6,488 bases of DNA from Nitrospirota bacterium (GCA_016207865.1 JACQZD010000049.1:1-6488), one strand, 5' to 3'. Counted from the first letter of the stretch, positions 1 through 6,371 are shown. Notes: generated by a model not told the origin, from the letters alone. Numbers and translations are program-made.

Positions 1-6
1 TACGAT

Positions 7-1107
7 TTACGCATACTCTCCTGCGGCATAGCCCGACGACCAGGCCCATTGCAGGTTGAATCCCCCAAGCTGTCCGGTCACATCAACGACCTCGCCGACA
101 AAATAGAGTCCCGGCGCCTTCTTTGCCTCCATTGTTCTGGATGACAGCTCATCCGTATCTATTCCTCCGAGGGTAACCTCAGCCTTTTCATATCCTTCTG
201 TCCCATGCGGGATTATCTGCCAGTTTTGAAGCTTGCATGCGATTTCCCTGAATTCTTTTTCTGAATACCGGTTAACCGGTTTTGATTGTATGCAGAGTCC
301 GCACCATTTCTTTGCAAAGCTGGCGGGAAGATAGCCTGCGAGGAGGTTTTCAATTTTCATTCTGCTTTGGCGTTTTGCCATGAACAGCGCATACACATCC
401 ATCTCAGGCATCAGATTAACGGTAATGGGCATGCCTCTTTCCCAGTATAGTGAAAGCTGGAGAATTGCCGGACCGCTTAATCCCCGGTGAGTGAAGAGAA
501 TATTTCCGTCAAAACTGACTTTCCCGCAGCTGACTGCCGCCTTCAGAGAAACTCCGCTTAATCCGCCGAAATGGTCCAGGTCCTTTTTTTTAAAGACAAG
601 TGGAACAAGCGCAGGCCTCAAAGGAGTCACATTTAAGCCAAACTGCCTTGCAATGCCATAGCCTTTTTCAGTCGCTCCGAGTTTCGGATATGATAATCCG
701 CCGGCGGCAACGACCAGCGACTGCGATTCCATCACGCCGTAGTTTGTCGCGATAATAAAACGGTCTTTTTTCTTTATGGAGTCAATGCGGCAGCCCCGCT
801 GAATCTCAACTCCTGCCTGCGAGCACTCCTTTTGAAACAAACTAATAATCTCTCCTGAGCTTCCCTTGCAAAAAAGCTGTCCGGCCTCTTTCTCATAATA
901 TTTAATGCCGTGCTTTTCTATCATGTCAATGAAATCATAGGGCGTAAAACGCGCCAGCGCTGATTTGCAAAAGCTTGGATTGCAGGAGACATAATTATCG
1001 CTTGAGGCATTAAGATTGGTGAAATTGCATCGTCCGCCCCCTGAGACGCGCACCTTGTTCGCAATCTTCTCCATGTGTTCAAGCACCAGCACGGACCGCC
1101 TGCGCAT
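7..1107 (-). CDS. HI0933/YhiN-family FAD-dependent oxidoreductase, N-terminally truncated
   Basis: This 366-residue protein belongs to the HI0933-like (YhiN, 'aminoacetone oxidase') flavoprotein family, whose physiological substrate is not firmly established. Visible family marks are SGGGRCNFTN at residues 22-31, VVAAGG at 132-137 (second dinucleotide-binding part), FTHRGLSGPA at 205-214, EVTLGGI at 310-316 and the C-terminal block GGFNLQWAWSSG at 348-359. The C-terminus is complete. The N-terminus is not: relatives begin about 25 residues earlier with a beta strand and a GxGxxG loop that binds the FAD ADP moiety. Here the reading frame starts abruptly at RRRSVLVLEH, within the second strand of that fold, and an in-frame TGA lies directly before the ATG. 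No Shine-Dalgarno site precedes this ATG. As it stands the protein should not bind FAD normally. It faces away from the dihydrouridine synthase gene, which is truncated at the same point. The family assignment is secure; whether this is a real pseudogene or an assembly fault is open. Confidence 0.85.
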   Translation of the reverse strand: MRRRSVLVLEHMEKIANKVRVSGGGRCNFTNLNASSDNYVSCNPSFCKSALARFTPYDFIDMIEKHGIKYYEKEAGQLFCKGSSGEIISLFQKECSQAGVEIQRGCRIDSIKKKDRFIIATNYGVMESQSLVVAAGGLSYPKLGATEKGYGIARQFGLNVTPLRPALVPLVFKKKDLDHFGGLSGVSLKAAVSCGKVSFDGNILFTHRGLSGPAILQLSLYWERGMPITVNLMPEMDVYALFMAKRQSRMKIENLLAGYLPASFAKKWCGLCIQSKPVNRYSEKEFREIACKLQNWQIIPHGTEGYEKAEVTLGGIDTDELSSRTMEAKKAPGLYFVGEVVDVTGQLGGFNLQWAWSSGYAAGEYA

Positions 1108-1951
1108 TCATAAGAACAAGAGTACACTAAGAATGATTTCTGCGACTCCTGATGACAGGCCTTTGGGCATCCAGATTCTCGGAGATGACTTTGAAATCAT
1201 CAAAGGCGCGCTGGATATTATATCGGGATATAACTTTGACCTGATAGATTTAAATGCCGCATGTCCTGTTGATAAGGTGGTCTCAGGCGGAAAAGGAGCC
1301 GGACTGCTCAGGGCGCCTGTGAAACTGCAAAAACTCCTGAAGGAAATCAGCACACATACAGACCTGCCTGTCACAGTAAAGATACGCTCCGGATGGGATG
1401 AAACATCAGTCAATGCGGTTGAAATAGCGCTTCGCGCCGAGGATGCCGGTGTGAAGGGACTTTTTATTCACGGCAGGACAAAAACGCAGGGATACAGCGG
1501 AACAGTTGATTACAATATTATACAAAAAGTAAAAGAGTCCCTGAAAATACCCGTGGTTGCAAGCGGGGACGGGTTGACGCCAAACCTCATCAGAAAAATG
1601 TTTGATGAAACGGGGTGCGACGGCGTTGCCGTTGCAAGGGGGGCCTTAGGCAATCCATGGATATTCAGCGAGACGGCTGAATATTTGAGAAGCGGAGCAG
1701 CGCCTCCCGGCCCTGATATTTATGAAATTGCTCAAATCATGAAAAAGCATCTTGCCTTAAATACCGCATTTCACGGGGAAAAGATAGGCATATTGATTTT
1801 CAGGAAACTATTTGCATGGTATGTAAGGGGCCTGTCAGTAAAACAATTGAGAAGCAGGGCCTTCCAGTCCTGCAGTTACGATGATATGCTGAGATTAATC
1901 GGTGAATTACAGCTTTTGCAGGACAAATGTCATGTACCGGCTTTGCTCTGA
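1016..1951 (+). CDS. tRNA-dihydrouridine synthase (Dus family), N-terminally truncated
   Basis: This enzyme reduces specific uridines in the tRNA D-loop region to dihydrouridine using FMN and NAD(P)H. Numbering from the ATG at 1016, the signs are DRPLGIQILGDD at 47-58, NAACPVDKVV with the catalytic Cys at 83, KIRSGWD at 122-128, IHGRTKTQGYSG at 151-162, VASGDG at 181-186 and VAVARGALGNPWIF at 204-217 (FMN phosphate binding), then a C-terminal helical tRNA-binding domain containing FRKLFAWYVRG at 262-272. Homology begins only around residue 29 (base about 1100). The first 28 or so codons are the antisense of the neighbouring oxidoreductase and have no Dus character, so the ATG at 1016 is only a formal start; the first ATG inside homologous sequence is at 1133. 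Missing are about 45 N-terminal residues, including the APMAGVTD-type FMN-contact motif. A DusB-like subtype is likely but not certain. A weak terminator follows. Confidence 0.85.
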   Translation: MVKLHRPPPETRTLFAIFSMCSSTSTDRLRIHKNKSTLRMISATPDDRPLGIQILGDDFEIIKGALDIISGYNFDLIDLNAACPVDKVVSGGKGAGLLRAPVKLQKLLKEISTHTDLPVTVKIRSGWDETSVNAVEIALRAEDAGVKGLFIHGRTKTQGYSGTVDYNIIQKVKESLKIPVVASGDGLTPNLIRKMFDETGCDGVAVARGALGNPWIFSETAEYLRSGAAPPGPDIYEIAQIMKKHLALNTAFHGEKIGILIFRKLFAWYVRGLSVKQLRSRAFQSCSYDDMLRLIGELQLLQDKCHVPALL

Positions 1952-1979
1952 TTTGTCGCTGTTCCCCTCATGCGCTGTC

Positions 1980-2004
1980 GCTCATTGAACTTTTGAGCTT
2001 TTTT
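1980..2004 (+). terminator. weak Rho-independent terminator after the dus gene
   Basis: GCTCA at 1980-1984 can pair with TGAGC at 1994-1998 across a 9-base loop, and is followed directly by six T residues at 1999-2004. It lies 29 bases after the dihydrouridine synthase stop codon. The stem is only five pairs, so termination would be inefficient. The T-run supports the call. Confidence 0.4.
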
Positions 2005-2034
2005 AAAGTACACTGGTTTAAGGCCGGCATATAG

Positions 2035-2340
2035 ATGGATTATTTTATTTCAACAGTCACTGAGCAGGAAATCAGCAGGGAGAAGCAGAAGGCGCGGGAC
2101 CTCCGGAAAACTCAGTGGTGGAAGCGGAAATGCTCCAGCGGAAAGTGTCATTACTGCGGCGGTGAAGCGCCGTCCCGCGAGTTAACTATGGACCATATCG
2201 TGCCCATAATACGGGGAGGGAAATCAACAAAAAATAATGTGGTCCCTGCCTGTAAGGAGTGCAACAGCAAGAAAAAACACTCTCTCCCTGTTGAATGGGA
2301 TGACTACCTGCAGCGGCTAAAAAAAGAAGAGATTGATTAA
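2035..2340 (+). CDS. small stand-alone HNH endonuclease
   Basis: This is a 101-residue HNH (beta-beta-alpha metal) nuclease, predicted to cut DNA with a divalent metal ion. A structural zinc is probably held by two CxxC pairs, C38/C41 (CHYC) and C73/C76 (CKEC). The catalytic core is MDHIVPIIRGG at 52-62, with D53-H54 as the first HNH residues, N68 in the middle position and N77 in the last (CKECNSKK). The first 35 residues are charged (many K, R and E) and the C-terminus is short and acidic/basic. The length is usual for single-domain HNH proteins. No methylase, intron, intein, terminase or toxin-antitoxin partner is next to it, so its target and role cannot be inferred. The start has no strong Shine-Dalgarno (AAGG at 2020-2023 is distant), and a promoter-like element sits just upstream, suggesting a very short leader. 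The fold is clear; the function is unknown. Confidence 0.85.
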   Translation: MDYFISTVTEQEISREKQKARDLRKTQWWKRKCSSGKCHYCGGEAPSRELTMDHIVPIIRGGKSTKNNVVPACKECNSKKKHSLPVEWDDYLQRLKKEEID

Positions 2341-2376
2341 GGACTTCGTCACTTTTTATTTTCAGGGCAATTGCGG

Positions 2377-2382
2377 TATAAT
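2377..2382 (+). promoter_or_regulatory. -10 promoter element (TATAAT) for the CBS-domain gene
   Basis: A perfect TATAAT lies 41 bases before the CBS gene ATG, giving a predicted leader of about 34 bases. The -35 region (around 2353-2359, TTTTTAT) is T-rich and only a poor match to TTGACA. The position between two same-strand genes and the following strong ribosome site support a real promoter. Confidence 0.5.
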
Positions 2383-2407
2383 TGAATTCTGACAAATCCA
2401 AGCGGTT

Positions 2408-2413
2408 AGGAGG
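2408..2413 (+). promoter_or_regulatory. Shine-Dalgarno site of the CBS-domain gene
   Basis: AGGAGG is a full match to the anti-Shine-Dalgarno core, 9 bases before the ATG at 2423. It fixes that start and predicts efficient translation, unlike the weak sites of the HNH and ABC ATPase genes. Confidence 0.8.
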
Positions 2414-2422
2414 GCTCTCATT

Positions 2423-2863
2423 ATGTTAAAAGTCAAAGACGTTTTAAAGAAAAAGGGGCGCAATATCTGGTCCATAAGCCTTAATGAAACAGTATACAGG
2501 GCGCTTGAATTAATGGCTGAAAAGGACATAGGCGCCCTTATCGTTATTGAGAGCGGACAGATAGCCGGCATATTTACCGAACGGGATTACGCACGAAAGG
2601 TAATTCTGAAAGGAAAGGCCTCAAAAGAAACGCTTGTCAAGGAATTAATGACAAAAAAAGAAGTTATGTACTCAATAACTTCAGATAAATCCGTAGAGGA
2701 ATGTCTTGCGCTGTTTTCAGCAGCACACTGCCGGCATATGCCGGTGTATGAGGATAATATACTGATTGGTCTTGTGACCATAGGCGATATCGCCAATACG
2801 ATTATTGCCGAACAGAAAATAACCATAAGCAATCTCCAAAACTATATCACAGGGAGCGGATAA
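2423..2863 (+). CDS. tandem CBS-domain protein
   Basis: This 146-residue soluble protein consists almost wholly of two cystathionine-beta-synthase (CBS) domains, which in this family pair into a Bateman module that binds adenine nucleotides (AMP, ATP, SAM or NADH). CBS1 spans about residues 8-62, with TVYRALELMAEKDIGALIVI and GIFTERDYARKV at 49-60. CBS2 spans about 76-130, with SVEECLALFSAAHCRHMPV and LIGLVTIGDI at 114-123. The GIxTERD and GLVTIGDI segments are the usual phosphate/ribose-binding edges, with acidic D55 and D122. There is no attached enzyme or transporter domain, so it would act as a small sensor or partner protein; the partner is not evident from neighbours. Length matches stand-alone CBS-pair proteins. 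It seems to be transcribed on its own from the TATAAT at 2377. Family is certain, ligand and role unknown. Confidence 0.9.
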   Translation: MLKVKDVLKKKGRNIWSISLNETVYRALELMAEKDIGALIVIESGQIAGIFTERDYARKVILKGKASKETLVKELMTKKEVMYSITSDKSVEECLALFSAAHCRHMPVYEDNILIGLVTIGDIANTIIAEQKITISNLQNYITGSG

Positions 2864-2912
2864 TATATCGTTTGGGGATTACCAAATAAAAGCATACGCA
2901 GCCGCCCTATGG

Positions 2913-2918
2913 TATAAT
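2913..2918 (+). promoter_or_regulatory. extended -10 promoter (TGGTATAAT) for the Host_attach-like gene
   Basis: TATAAT preceded by TGG forms an extended -10 element, which can work without a good -35, and none is seen around 2890-2896. It lies 53 bases before the ATG at 2971, predicting a leader of about 46 bases. Confidence 0.5.
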
Positions 2919-2970
2919 TACTTTATACTCTCTTGTAAATTATTTCACTTCTGACAAGATAAGGAATATC

Positions 2971-3411
2971 ATGAGCTTAATTATAATTACTGTTGACTTA
3001 GGACATTTAAAAGCATACAGAGTAACCGCGGAGCCTGCCGGAAGCCCTAAAATTGAATTAATAAAGACTCATGATTCCGTTGAAGGACTCGGCAAGCTGG
3101 GCGGTAAATTAAGTGATATCGCGGGGAGATTCACGGGAGGGGGAGGGAAAGGCGAGGTTGCAAAAGGATACGGGGAGCCGCACCACCTTGTATCGGACAT
3201 CAGAAAAAAACTGGTAAAAACCATTGCAGCGGACATGTCCGCCTTAATAACAAAAGAAGACTGTAAAAAATGGCATCTGGCAGCCGGCGGGAGAATCAAC
3301 AAAGAGATAGTTGAAAATTTAGAGCCGAAGGTAAAGTCCAAACTGGATAAAAACATCACTCTTGATTTAACAAAAACTCCCAAGTCCGGAATTCTGGCTC
3401 ATTTCAAATAA
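2971..3411 (+). CDS. Host_attach / bacterial eRF1-like family protein (probable)
   Basis: This 146-residue protein has no signal peptide or membrane segment. Its pattern resembles the 'host attachment protein' family (Host_attach, related to the bacterial/archaeal eRF1-like baeRF group). An N-terminal strand reads IIITVDLGHLKAYRV (residues 4-18), followed by IELIKTHDSVEGLGKLGG. A Gly/Lys-rich loop (about 54-68) comes next. A charged helix starting GEPHHLVSDIRKKL (68-81) leads to a strand plus turn at KWHLAAGGRI (100-109). The end is LEPKVKSKLDKNITLDLTKTP (117-137), which matches the family's 'LSPxLRxxVxxxxxKDLTxLP' ending. In the family the name comes from early work on Agrobacterium attachment; the fold suggests a link to the ribosome or RNA. 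The assignment rests on remembered patterns. A Shine-Dalgarno AAGGA at 2961-2965 and an upstream promoter support a single-gene unit. No neighbour clarifies its role. Confidence 0.6.
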   Translation: MSLIIITVDLGHLKAYRVTAEPAGSPKIELIKTHDSVEGLGKLGGKLSDIAGRFTGGGGKGEVAKGYGEPHHLVSDIRKKLVKTIAADMSALITKEDCKKWHLAAGGRINKEIVENLEPKVKSKLDKNITLDLTKTPKSGILAHFK

Positions 3412-3445
3412 GCCCCTGCCGTTTCTTTCCTCATTAACATTTTTC

Positions 3446-3454
3446 TGGTAAACT
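3446..3454 (+). promoter_or_regulatory. possible extended -10 element just upstream of the ABC operon
   Basis: TGGTAAACT at 3446-3454 resembles an extended -10 (TGnTAtAaT). Initiation about 7 bases later would fall at the ATG at 3461, so the transcript would be leaderless; this fits with the lack of a recognisable Shine-Dalgarno there. No -35 match is seen. This is a weak call. Confidence 0.2.
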
Positions 3455-3460
3455 TTTATC

Positions 3461-4447
3461 ATGTCTCTAATTAAGGTTGAAAACCTTTCAAAGCAATTCG
3501 GCAATCTGACCGCAGTAAACAATATTTCCTTTGAAGTGACCGAGGGTACGATCTTCGGTTTTCTGGGACCTAACGGCGCAGGAAAGACAACTACCATCAA
3601 TATCCTCTGCACCCTGCTTGCGCCCACGTCAGGAAAGACATATATCGCAGGGCATGACTGCCTGAAAGAGCCGTCAGAGGTAAGAAAAAATATCGGAATT
3701 GTTTTTCAGGACACCACGCTTGACAAGGACCTGACCGCATATGAAAACCTTATGTTCCATGCCTGCCTTTATGATGTAAAGAGGAGCGTAATAAAAGAAC
3801 GCATTAATGACGCGCTGAATTTTGTCGGTTTATTTGAAAGAAAAGACGACCTTGTAAAAAAATATTCCGGCGGCATGAAAAGAAGACTTGAGGTTGCGCG
3901 GGGAATGATTCACAGGCCAAAGGTCTTGTTCCTTGATGAGCCGACGCTCGGTCTGGACCCGCAGACAAGGGCGCATCTGTGGGAATTCATTATTGAACTC
4001 CCCAAAAAACATAATGTGACCGTTTTCATGACCACGCATTATATGGAAGAGGCTGAGGTCTGCAATAATATCGCCATAATTGACAACGGAAAAATTATCG
4101 CGGCAGGAACGCCTGAAGAACTCAAAAAGACAGTCGGGGGTGATGTCATTTATATCAGGACCTCGGATAATGCAAGGGCAAAAAACGAGATAGAAAAGTT
4201 GTTCAACCTGGAGGTCTCTGAAAAGGATAATGAATTGTTCCTGACCGCCCTGAGGGGCGACGCCTGTATTCCCGAAATTATAAAAGCCGTCGGGGAAACG
4301 GTCCTCTCAGTAAGGCTGCAGAGGCCTACGCTGAATGATGCATTCCTTAAAATGACCGGCAGGCAGATAAGGGAGCAGAACGGGTCGCCGGAAGATACGA
4401 TAAAAGAGGCGGTGCGGTCGTACAGGAGAAGGCATGATAGAGGTTAA
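3461..4447 (+). CDS. ABC-2-type exporter ATP-binding subunit (DrrA-like)
   Basis: This 328-residue cytoplasmic ATPase energises the adjacent membrane permease. It has every nucleotide-binding-domain motif: Walker A GPNGAGKTT at 36-44, Q-loop Q83, signature YSGGMKRR at 135-142, Walker B VLFLDEP at 155-161 with catalytic E160, D-loop LGLD at 163-166, and switch H193 in TTHYMEEAE. The domain ends near residue 220. An additional C-terminal region of about 100 residues (DUF4162-type), including LQRPTLNDAFLKMTG at 286-300, is typical of DrrA, NodI and other ABC-2 exporters of drugs, lipids or polysaccharides. The substrate cannot be read from sequence. Its last 14 bases overlap the permease gene. 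It has no clear Shine-Dalgarno; the ATG is supported because MSLIKVENLSKQFG is the normal start of such domains. Confidence 0.95.
   Translation: MSLIKVENLSKQFGNLTAVNNISFEVTEGTIFGFLGPNGAGKTTTINILCTLLAPTSGKTYIAGHDCLKEPSEVRKNIGIVFQDTTLDKDLTAYENLMFHACLYDVKRSVIKERINDALNFVGLFERKDDLVKKYSGGMKRRLEVARGMIHRPKVLFLDEPTLGLDPQTRAHLWEFIIELPKKHNVTVFMTTHYMEEAEVCNNIAIIDNGKIIAAGTPEELKKTVGGDVIYIRTSDNARAKNEIEKLFNLEVSEKDNELFLTALRGDACIPEIIKAVGETVLSVRLQRPTLNDAFLKMTGRQIREQNGSPEDTIKEAVRSYRRRHDRG
4424..4428 (+). promoter_or_regulatory. internal Shine-Dalgarno site for the ABC permease
   Basis: AGGAG, 5 bases before the ATG at 4434, lies inside the end of the ATPase coding sequence. It sets the permease start and, with the 14-base overlap, indicates translational coupling of the two subunits. 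Confidence 0.7.
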
Positions 4448-5198
4448 TGCCGTTTATGTTCTGATTGCAAGGGATTTCAAAAAGTTTATCAGGGAGAAGG
4501 GCCGGCTTATCTCCACTTTTGCGCGGCCCCTTATCTGGCTGTTTCTTGTGGGCGGCGGGATGTCCAGGCTTGTCTCGCCCGGCATGGGACTGTCCTACAT
4601 GCAGTTCATATTCCCGGGGATACTCGGCATGACTATTTTATTCAGCGCAATATTCTCTTCCATATCCATTATATGGGACAAGGAATTCGGACTGATGAAG
4701 GCAATACTTGTCGCGCCTGTATCAAGGCTTTCAATAGTTGTAGGAAAGGCCTTGAGCGGAACGATTATTTCCGTAATTCAGGCGGCGGTTATACTGATGC
4801 TTTTTCCTTTTCTCGGCATTAAACTGAGCCTCCTCTCTGCAGTTTCAGCCCTTGCCGTCTCTTTTCTCCTTGCATTTTCCATATCGGCGCTGGGCATTAT
4901 CATTGCATCATTTCTTGAGAGCATGGAGAGTTTCAGCGCTATCATGAATTTTATCGTGATGCCGATGTTCTTTCTTTCAGGAGCTATGTATCCGGTGAAA
5001 AATCTCCCTGAGATATTGAAGTTAATATCAAAACTGAACCCGCTGACATACGGCATAGACGCGCTGAAACATGCCATTTTCCCGGACGCCGGAATATTTG
5101 ATTTTCCGCTTCCGGCTGATTTGGGCATACTGATAATCAGCTCAGCCGTATTTGTTATAATAGCGGGCATTATGTTTGAAAGAAAAAAAACTAAGTAA
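4434..5198 (+). CDS. ABC-2-type exporter permease subunit (DrrB-like)
   Basis: This 254-residue inner-membrane protein is the pore partner of the upstream ATPase. Six hydrophobic stretches are visible at about residues 27-45, 57-80, 104-126, 134-160, 168-186 and 228-247, the standard ABC-2 layout. Between the second and third is the cytoplasmic coupling segment WDKEFGLMKAILVAPVSR (81-98), a hallmark of this permease family. The FLSGAMYPVKNLP motif at 180-192 and LNPLTYGIDALK at 201-212 are also characteristic and mark the conserved end of the fifth helix and the following loop. Length is usual for DrrB/NodJ/YadH-like proteins. Two copies with two ATPases should form the transporter. Cargo is unknown. 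The overlap with the ATPase gene points to equal expression, and the helicase gene follows after 17 bases. Confidence 0.95.
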   Translation: MIEVNAVYVLIARDFKKFIREKGRLISTFARPLIWLFLVGGGMSRLVSPGMGLSYMQFIFPGILGMTILFSAIFSSISIIWDKEFGLMKAILVAPVSRLSIVVGKALSGTIISVIQAAVILMLFPFLGIKLSLLSAVSALAVSFLLAFSISALGIIIASFLESMESFSAIMNFIVMPMFFLSGAMYPVKNLPEILKLISKLNPLTYGIDALKHAIFPDAGIFDFPLPADLGILIISSAVFVIIAGIMFERKKTK

Positions 5199-5215
5199 GA
5201 TGTATATTATTAAAA

Positions 5216-6283
5216 ATGCGATTTGAAGAATTGCCTATTCCGGACAAAGTCCTTGAGGGTATCAAAGACGCAGGGTTTGCCAAATGCACACCGGTTCAGG
5301 CGCAGACCCTGCCCGAGGCTTTGCAGGGCAAGGATATCGCAGCTCAGGCGCAGACAGGCACGGGGAAAACTGCCGCCTTTTTGATCGCGGTATTTTCACG
5401 CATGCTTGCAATGCCTTCGCCGGGGAAGGGACCTTCACCGCGGGTGCTTATCATTGCGCCGACCCGCGAACTCGCGGTGCAGATAGCCGCAGAGGCAAAA
5501 CTGCTCGGCAGTCACACGGGTTTCAGTATTCTCCCTGTCTTTGGAGGCATTGACTACCTAAAACAGCGCGAGGCAATCGCAAAGGGCGTTGATGTGCTTA
5601 TCGGCACGCCGGGCAGGCTCATTGATTATCTCAAACAGCGGGTCTACAGCCTCAAAAAAACTCAGTTTCTCGTCATTGATGAGGCTGACAGGCTCTTTGA
5701 CATGGGCTTTATCAGCGACCTCAGATTCCTGCTCAGAAGGATGTCTCCCTATGATAAGCGGCAGTCCATGCTTTTCTCGGCCACACTTTCCAACCGCGTG
5801 CTTGAACTCTGCTATGAACATATGAATATGCCGGTGCGGTTCTCACTGACGCCTGAGAATGTGACTGTTGAGCAAATTGAACAGGGGCTTTATCATGTCA
5901 GCAGAGATGAGAAAATAGGACTGCTCCTCGGAATTCTCAAACGCGAGCCTGACGGCCGTTTCCTTATTTTCTGCAACACCAGGGCCGCTGTTGAGCGCAT
6001 AGATAACCTTTTGAACGATTCCCTTCCGGACATTGAAGAATACATAAGGCTGAAGATCCCGGTCATGCCGGTGACGGATGAAATGATTGTCACGGGGTAC
6101 CGTAAGGCGCCGGGGCACGCCGGAAAAAAGGGCATCGGTTTATACGGCAAAAAACCACGGGAAGTACAGACAAAAGGAAAACCGTCACGAACAGGCAGTT
6201 CTTCGCATGGCGCCAGGCGCTCCGATCACCGTCCCGTGAAAAAACAGCCTCCAAGGCATCACCCTCACCCGGACCGTTCTTAG
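5216..6283 (+). CDS. DEAD-box RNA helicase (RhlB/RhlE type) with internal deletion of motifs V-VI
   Basis: This family unwinds short RNA duplexes with ATP, in ribosome assembly, RNA decay and cold adaptation. The first RecA-like domain is complete: Q motif with F3 and CTPVQ at 24-28, motif I AQTGTGKT at 45-52, Ia PTRELA at 82-87, GG at 110-111, TPGR at 131-134, DEAD at 155-158 and SAT at 188-190. The second domain starts normally with motif IV LIFCNT at 250-255. At about residues 265-268 (bases 6008-6020) it then jumps directly to SLPDIEEYIRLKIPV, which in relatives follows motif VI. About 85-95 residues are missing, including motif V (ATDVASRGLHI type) and VI (HRIGRTGRAG type), while the frame is kept. 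The protein of 355 residues would otherwise be about 440-450. A Lys/Arg/His-rich tail (about 295-355) resembles RNA-binding tails of RhlB/RhlE. Without motifs V and VI it should not act as a helicase. The start has no good Shine-Dalgarno. Confidence 0.9.
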   Translation: MRFEELPIPDKVLEGIKDAGFAKCTPVQAQTLPEALQGKDIAAQAQTGTGKTAAFLIAVFSRMLAMPSPGKGPSPRVLIIAPTRELAVQIAAEAKLLGSHTGFSILPVFGGIDYLKQREAIAKGVDVLIGTPGRLIDYLKQRVYSLKKTQFLVIDEADRLFDMGFISDLRFLLRRMSPYDKRQSMLFSATLSNRVLELCYEHMNMPVRFSLTPENVTVEQIEQGLYHVSRDEKIGLLLGILKREPDGRFLIFCNTRAAVERIDNLLNDSLPDIEEYIRLKIPVMPVTDEMIVTGYRKAPGHAGKKGIGLYGKKPREVQTKGKPSRTGSSSHGARRSDHRPVKKQPPRHHPHPDRS

Positions 6284-6324
6284 GCGGCTTTCTTCCGGTT
6301 TTAGCCTGCCTTATACTATTGATC

Positions 6325-6371
6325 TTCCCTGTGGCAAGACCACGGGGAGTAACCATTCAGTTACGGGTGGT
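6325..6371 (+). other. structured intergenic leader with two alternative foldings
   Basis: The 165 bases between the helicase stop and the next ATG hold no convincing gene. CCCTGTGG (6327-6334) pairs with CCACGGGG (6340-6347) around loop CAAGA, with one G-U pair and a possible two-pair outward extension. Next to it GTAAC (6349-6353) pairs with GTTAC (6360-6364) around CATTCA. Alternatively ACCAC (6339-6343) pairs with GTGGT (6367-6371), enclosing the GTAAC/GTTAC hairpin; this excludes the first stem. Such mutually exclusive pairing is typical of regulatory leaders, but I cannot match it to a known riboswitch class. There is no clear T-run, so a plain terminator for the helicase is unlikely. 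Confidence 0.35.

Noticed and set aside
267..280. Perfect 14-base palindrome ACCGGTTAACCGGT
   Set aside because: It lies inside the flavoprotein coding region where it encodes part of KPVNRY, and no second copy or nearby regulatory context was seen; probably chance, at most a protein-binding or restriction site.
1016..1099. N-terminal extension of the dihydrouridine synthase reading frame
   Set aside because: These codons are the antisense of the conserved SGGGRCNFTN region of the opposite gene and have no Dus-like features; they are open by chance, so no overlapping gene or fusion is claimed.
2871..2886. TTTGG/CCAAA hairpin after the CBS gene as a terminator
   Set aside because: The stem is only five A/T-rich pairs and no T-run follows, so it is not supported as a Rho-independent terminator.
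2035..3411. HNH, CBS and Host_attach-like genes as a new defence system
   Set aside because: Each gene seems to have its own promoter and 80-110 bases of separation, there is no sensor/effector pairing or defence gene nearby, and the families are common as single genes. Context does not support a joint system.
4778..5170. Long open frame on the minus strand inside the ABC permease gene
   Set aside because: It has no recognisable domain or ribosome site and lies entirely opposite a clear membrane permease; it is a shadow frame.
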